A stretch of DNA of 64,000 nt from Mauremys mutica (lineage: Eukaryota; Chordata; Testudines; Geoemydidae): the NCBI RefSeq assembly GCF_020497125.1, contig NC_059075.1, forward strand, positions 38,228,003 through 38,292,002, in the 5' to 3' direction. Made by a program: the position numbers and the translations under genes. Under the pieces are notes generated by a model, which saw only the letters and a list, made by a program, of their open reading frames with translations, searched no databases and had not been told where the DNA came from. Below are positions 60,690 through 64,000 of the stretch, one piece after another. Numbering within the stretch: the first letter of the stretch is position 1; the number at the start of each line of letters is the position of its first letter.

Positions 60690-60940
60690 GCTACACAGTG
60701 TATGTCTCCAGTTAAACACCTGCAGCTGGCCCATGTCAGCAGACTCAGGCTTGCAGGGCTCAGGCTGTGGGACTATAAACTGCAGTATAGACATCCAGGC
60801 TTGGGCTGGAGCCCAGGCTCTGAGACCTCTCTCCACCTCACGAGGTTCCAGAGCTCTACACTGCAGTATTATAGCTCTACAGCCTGAGCCCGACTCAGAT
60901 GACACAGGCCAGTGTGTGGCTTCTCGATATGGATATTTAA
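60690..60940. mobile_element. Palindromic GC-rich MITE, copy 4
   Basis: tatgtctccagttaaacacc, agctggcccatgtcagcaga, ttgggctggagcccaggctc and agcctgagcccgactcagat follow the order of copies 1 and 2. Both ends are partly decayed. Confidence 0.6.
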
Positions 60941-61159
60941 ATTTCATTGCTGGGTTCTATATCAAGAGCTGAAGATTAGAATCAGGACATGTTGAAAGAT
61001 TGATATGGAGAGAACTACTAGTCCTGCAGATTTTCATCACTGATCATCATCTTATGATGATGACATTCAAAAAATAACTTCTTCTCTAGTCTCTGAAAAG
61101 ATATTAGGGAGCTGCAAGCTTTTTCAGAGGTTTCTTATGTACTACTATGACTTGAAGAC

Positions 61160-61390
61160 ACTGTGAGAGGCAAGGCAGGTGAGGTAATAGCTTTTATTAG
61201 ACCAATGTCTGTTGATGAGAGAGACAACCTTTCGAGCTTACACAGAGCTCTTCAAGTTTTTTTTGACAAGCTGTTTAAGTTTGAAAGCTTGTGTCTCATC
61301 AACAGAAGTTGGTTCAATAAAAGATATTACCTAACCTGCCTTATATCTTTAATATCCTGCAACCAACACAGCTACAACAGTATTGCATTG
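61160..61390. repeat. Fold-back repeat
   Basis: gcaggtgaggtaatagcttt (61174 onward) with gtctgttgatgagagagac is answered by its reverse complement further on (tctcatcaacagaagttgg, ataaaagatattacctaacc; about 61292-61340), giving a hairpin of ~50-bp imperfect arms. Related to 57056-57185. The class is uncertain, probably a non-autonomous DNA element. Confidence 0.6.
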
Positions 61391-61645
61391 AATACACAGT
61401 GTCCGTTTCTATCGATTTACACTTCAGCAACAAAAGACCATCCATCCTAAGTTCTGAGTGTCCTTGACAGTCTTTAAAAATGTAGCATGTAAGTAATAGA
61501 ATCCCTCAACTGCTTCAGACCACAATATACCAACCATAGCAAAAATATACAAACCATAAACCCTCAACCAAACACTCATCATAGATACATCCCACTACCC
61601 AGGCTCACTAGTCTCCCAGTCTTCATGAGCCAGGAAGAAAAGATG

Positions 61646-61754
61646 TCAAGTATCAGAGGGGTCTTGCATCTGAAGAAGTGGGTATTCACCCACGAAAGCT
61701 CATGCTGCAAAACGTCTGTTAGTCTATAAGGTGCCACAGGATTCTTTGTTGCTT
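61646..61754 (-). mobile_element. SINE-like insertion with 12-bp target duplication, copy 2
   Basis: A 109-bp insertion flanked by exact direct repeats gaagaaaagatg (61634-61645 and 61755-61766). On the minus strand the 3' terminus cccctctgatacttga is joined to a body in inverted orientation (caaagaatcctgtggcacct through acccacttcttcagatgcaa). Same family and same type of rearrangement as 17612-17731. Confidence 0.75.
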
Positions 61755-61779
61755 GAAGAAAAGATGGGCCTTGAAGTGC

Positions 61780-62070
61780 TCCCTGAAATCTAATTAACTT
61801 TGGTTGTTCTGGGCCAAAGGAGGGAAGGAATTCTCAAGATTTGAGGATCTAACAGAGAATGCTGTGCCAGAGTTACCAGCAGAACTCCAGCTTAGGCTCC
61901 CTTGTGGAGTGCAAACATATCAGTATCTCATGGGGAGCAAGGTGATCTCTGAAGTAAGTAAAGCCCTAAGTGGCCTGGGACCAAAGTTAAACACAACCAG
62001 GAAACCAGTAGGTAGCCACTGCAGCTCAAGGATCACAGGTGTCGTGTGCTCAAAACAAAATAAAAACAAA
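61780..62070 (+). repeat. Old LINE-like 3' sequence
   Basis: agtggcctgggaccaaagtt, ggaaaccagtaggtagccac and tcacaggtgtcgtgtgctc resemble a widespread old LINE 3' region in sauropsids. No protein signal. Confidence 0.4.
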
Positions 62071-62149
62071 AAAAGTGTTTGAAGAAACTACATTTAACAG
62101 ACATTGCCAAATTTTACACTAGCTTCAGTTTTTGGATGGACATAAGATT

Positions 62150-62835
62150 AAACCATAAACCAACTTACTGGATTCTTTGTAATTGTGTACAACTTTTTCC
62201 TCCTCAAAGAATCTGGTTGTTTTCTCTTTTGGTGTGTCTGAATGATATTGAATGGAAAGCCGAACATATTTATCTTCCAGTTCTGCTGTTTCTCTTTTGA
62301 ACTGGCATTATAAATCCAGAAGTACTCCCTGACCACCGCCAACAACAGTTTTAATGTTAGTTTGTGCATGTATACTATTAGGTATTCCCGTGCGTTCGGA
62401 CTGTTTTAATATTTTATCACTATTCTTTTGTAAGTCTATGAAGTTTTTCCTGTACCTTCCAGAGTTCTTTTTCAAACACATAATTGTCAGACTTCAGCTT
62501 CTGAAGTCTTTTATTGCATTGTCTTCTAATTTCTTCATTTTGGCTTCCAATTTTCTCTTCACACCATCATGGTTTTTTAATGTATTCTTCAGCACACAAA
62601 TATATTCCAATCAATGCCGTTGGTATACCATGAGAGAGATTTCTCTCCTTGTTCTTATTCCAGGACACTGTGTCTTCAAAGAGAGATTTCATTGCACAGA
62701 TGGTGTTGGAATTTATCTTGAACAGTGCCAAGTACATTGTCAGAACTTAAATTAATATTATGTTCTAATGGCAAAATTGTAAATGGAAGACTTTGTTCCT
62801 CATTTTTATGACATAAAAGTTAATCTCATATATTA
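62150..62835 (-). pseudogene. Degraded coding relic, coiled-coil-like, unidentified
   Basis: On the minus strand, coding-like Lys/Glu-rich pieces follow each other in shifting frames. From high to low coordinate: LEHNINLSSDNVLGTVQDKF (about 62771-62712); DTVSWNKNKERNLSHGIPTA (about 62674-62615) and GIYLCAEEYI; KRKLEAKMKKLEDNAIKD (about 62557-62504); KLKSDNYVFEKELWKVQEKL (about 62500-62441); SDKILKQSERTGIP; then after an in-frame TAA, KRETAELEDKYVRLSIQY (about 62294-62241) and FFEEEKVVHNYKESS. At least three frame changes and one or two stops exclude a functional protein. I do not recognise the parent. A retrocopy of a coiled-coil protein gene, or exons of a dead antisense gene, are both possible. 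Confidence 0.4.
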
Positions 62836-63738
62836 AGATTCACAAAAAGTTAAAGGGGGAAAAAGTAGCATCCCACAGGAAATTACTTACGATTTCAAAT
62901 AGTCTCCAGCCCATTATGCAACTAAAAGGATGCTAAAACCGTTAGCTTACAAGTCTCATATCTTATTGTTTCATGCGAGTAACTTTCAAATCTTGTTATG
63001 GCAAGGTTTGTTTGGACTGCAAATGTTAATGACAGGCACAACTCTGTTTGCCACATGGACATAATTAAGAAAGAAAGAAAGAAAGAAAGAAAAAGAAAAC
63101 ATGAGAACTCTAAATTGACTTTTACCAATCCAAAAGATTTCCCAGGGGAAAAAAGTTGATTTTTATCCTTACTGCTGTGTTCTTTGGATCAAATCTGACC
63201 AGCTGTTCAGGATTGTTAATCCTTTTACGATGTTAAAAAAATATCAATGTGTCAAATGTCCTTTTCTGTGTACAGGACATTCACTTCACTACAGCATCAC
63301 AATCGAGTTCACTGTGATCAAGAGCTGTCTAACTCTTGTTAGACGAATTTTACCATAGTCTAGTTAAAACTGTAGGAATGAAAAAAAGTTCACTAGCAAA
63401 CTCCCCCCTCCACCGCCACCCCGCCCCCAAGTACATGAAAGCAAAGGTCTTTGGGCTCTTTTCCTTTGGGCTGTGACTGTACTACTTGTCTCTTTCACAC
63501 AGTTCTGTACAGACAAAACAGCATGGAAAAGCAATGAGCAAATGTTACCACAAATGTATTTGTCTGGAATCAATTTTAGGTCATCTTTTCCATCCTGCAT
63601 TAGCTTCTACTAAAATTTTTTAACATTGTCCAATATGTGATAATTACAAATCTCTAAGCTTCCATTTTGAGTAAGGGTGATAAATGCTATAGAATTCCTC
63701 TGTCTTAATTTAGGCTCTCACACGCATCTTTATAGACA
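62836..63738. other. Unclassified sequence
   Basis: Contains an AAAG-type microsatellite (63066-63098). On the minus strand, NNPEQLVRFDPKNTA (about 63219-63175) is followed by gtaagg and could be another piece of the relic at 62150-62835. Otherwise nothing recognised. Confidence 0.35.
63066..63098. repeat. (AAAG)n microsatellite
   Basis: Seven or eight aaag units with one interruption. Confidence 0.9.
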
Positions 63739-64000
63739 ATGTGATACAGCAGGACCAGGGAGCAGTGAGACAGTGGTTGAGGGGAAATATATAAGCCCTG
63801 GGCTAATTAAGGCATGGTTCCCTGTAGACTAGGGAGCGTTGCTACAGGTTAATTGGAGCACCTGTAGTCAATAAAGGCCCTGCCAGGAACCTAATAAAAC
63901 CCCCTGCTTCAGGCAGACAGGGTGTGCAAGGAAGGAGAGAGGACTGGAGTTTGGAGGTGTGTTGCTGATCATTGAAAGACCAGAGAACTGGAGGAAGGGA
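63739..64000 (+). mobile_element. LTR, sense, continuing past the window
   Basis: TATA-like aaatatataagccc (about 63784-63797), then ggttaattggagcacctgta, then cctaataaaacccc (about 63890). It has the same motif order as the antisense copy at 47325-47775. It runs off the right edge, so whether internal genes follow cannot be seen. Confidence 0.6.

Noticed and set aside
62354..62755. 133-residue plus-strand ORF
   Set aside because: Phe/Leu-rich antisense shadow of the minus-strand coiled-coil relic.
1..64000. tRNA, rRNA, CRISPR array or bacterial operon
   Set aside because: None seen. Repeats present are eukaryotic interspersed or simple repeats, and spacing does not fit a CRISPR array.

Overview
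The window looks like part of a sauropsid (most likely turtle) nuclear genome. It is dominated by CR1 LINEs, DIRS-type tyrosine-recombinase retrotransposons, hAT and TA-flanked non-autonomous DNA transposons and old MIR/L2 copies. There are no L1/Alu-type repeats. No prokaryotic gene order, tRNA/rRNA gene or CRISPR array was seen.

The only host gene I can support is on the + strand: three consecutive internal coding exons (41524-41874, 51493-52143, 55935-56099) of a long coiled-coil protein that I identify as CEP128, a subdistal-appendage protein of the mother centriole. All three exons are in phase 0 at both ends and open throughout, and they have canonical AG/GT borders. Everything else is therefore probably intronic, although the 41 kb before the first exon could include intergenic DNA.

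Layout. 1-4687: a DIRS element (copy A) with broken gag and reverse transcriptase but an open tyrosine recombinase and a 64-bp perfect inverted repeat at its 3' end. 5.0-8.2 kb: a decayed hAT transposase on the minus strand, followed by a small TA-flanked MITE. 11.2-19.0 kb: a second DIRS (B) split inside its reverse transcriptase by a third DIRS (C), which itself holds an unclassified 1.5-kb insertion, a SINE-like insertion and another repeat. 19.8-26.6 kb: MITEs, a Tigger-like element and MIRs. 27.7-35.9 kb: antisense CR1s, a 3' DIRS fragment (D) with a mutated catalytic tyrosine, and LTR-like sequence. 36.9-49.7 kb: MIRs, CR1 copies in opposite orientation on either side of the first CEP128 exon, an LTR and a 337-bp hAT fold-back element. 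49.7-64 kb: the other two exons, an L2-like LINE, more MITEs, a degraded minus-strand coding relic near 62.2-62.8 kb that I could not identify, and a second copy of the LTR at the right edge.

The most informative structures are the nested DIRS stratigraphy; two independent SINE-like insertions that both have exact 12-bp target duplications and internal inversions of the kind produced by twin priming; inverted CR1 copies bracketing a CEP128 exon; and the antisense coding relic. Domain and family names are assigned by recognition, without any search.
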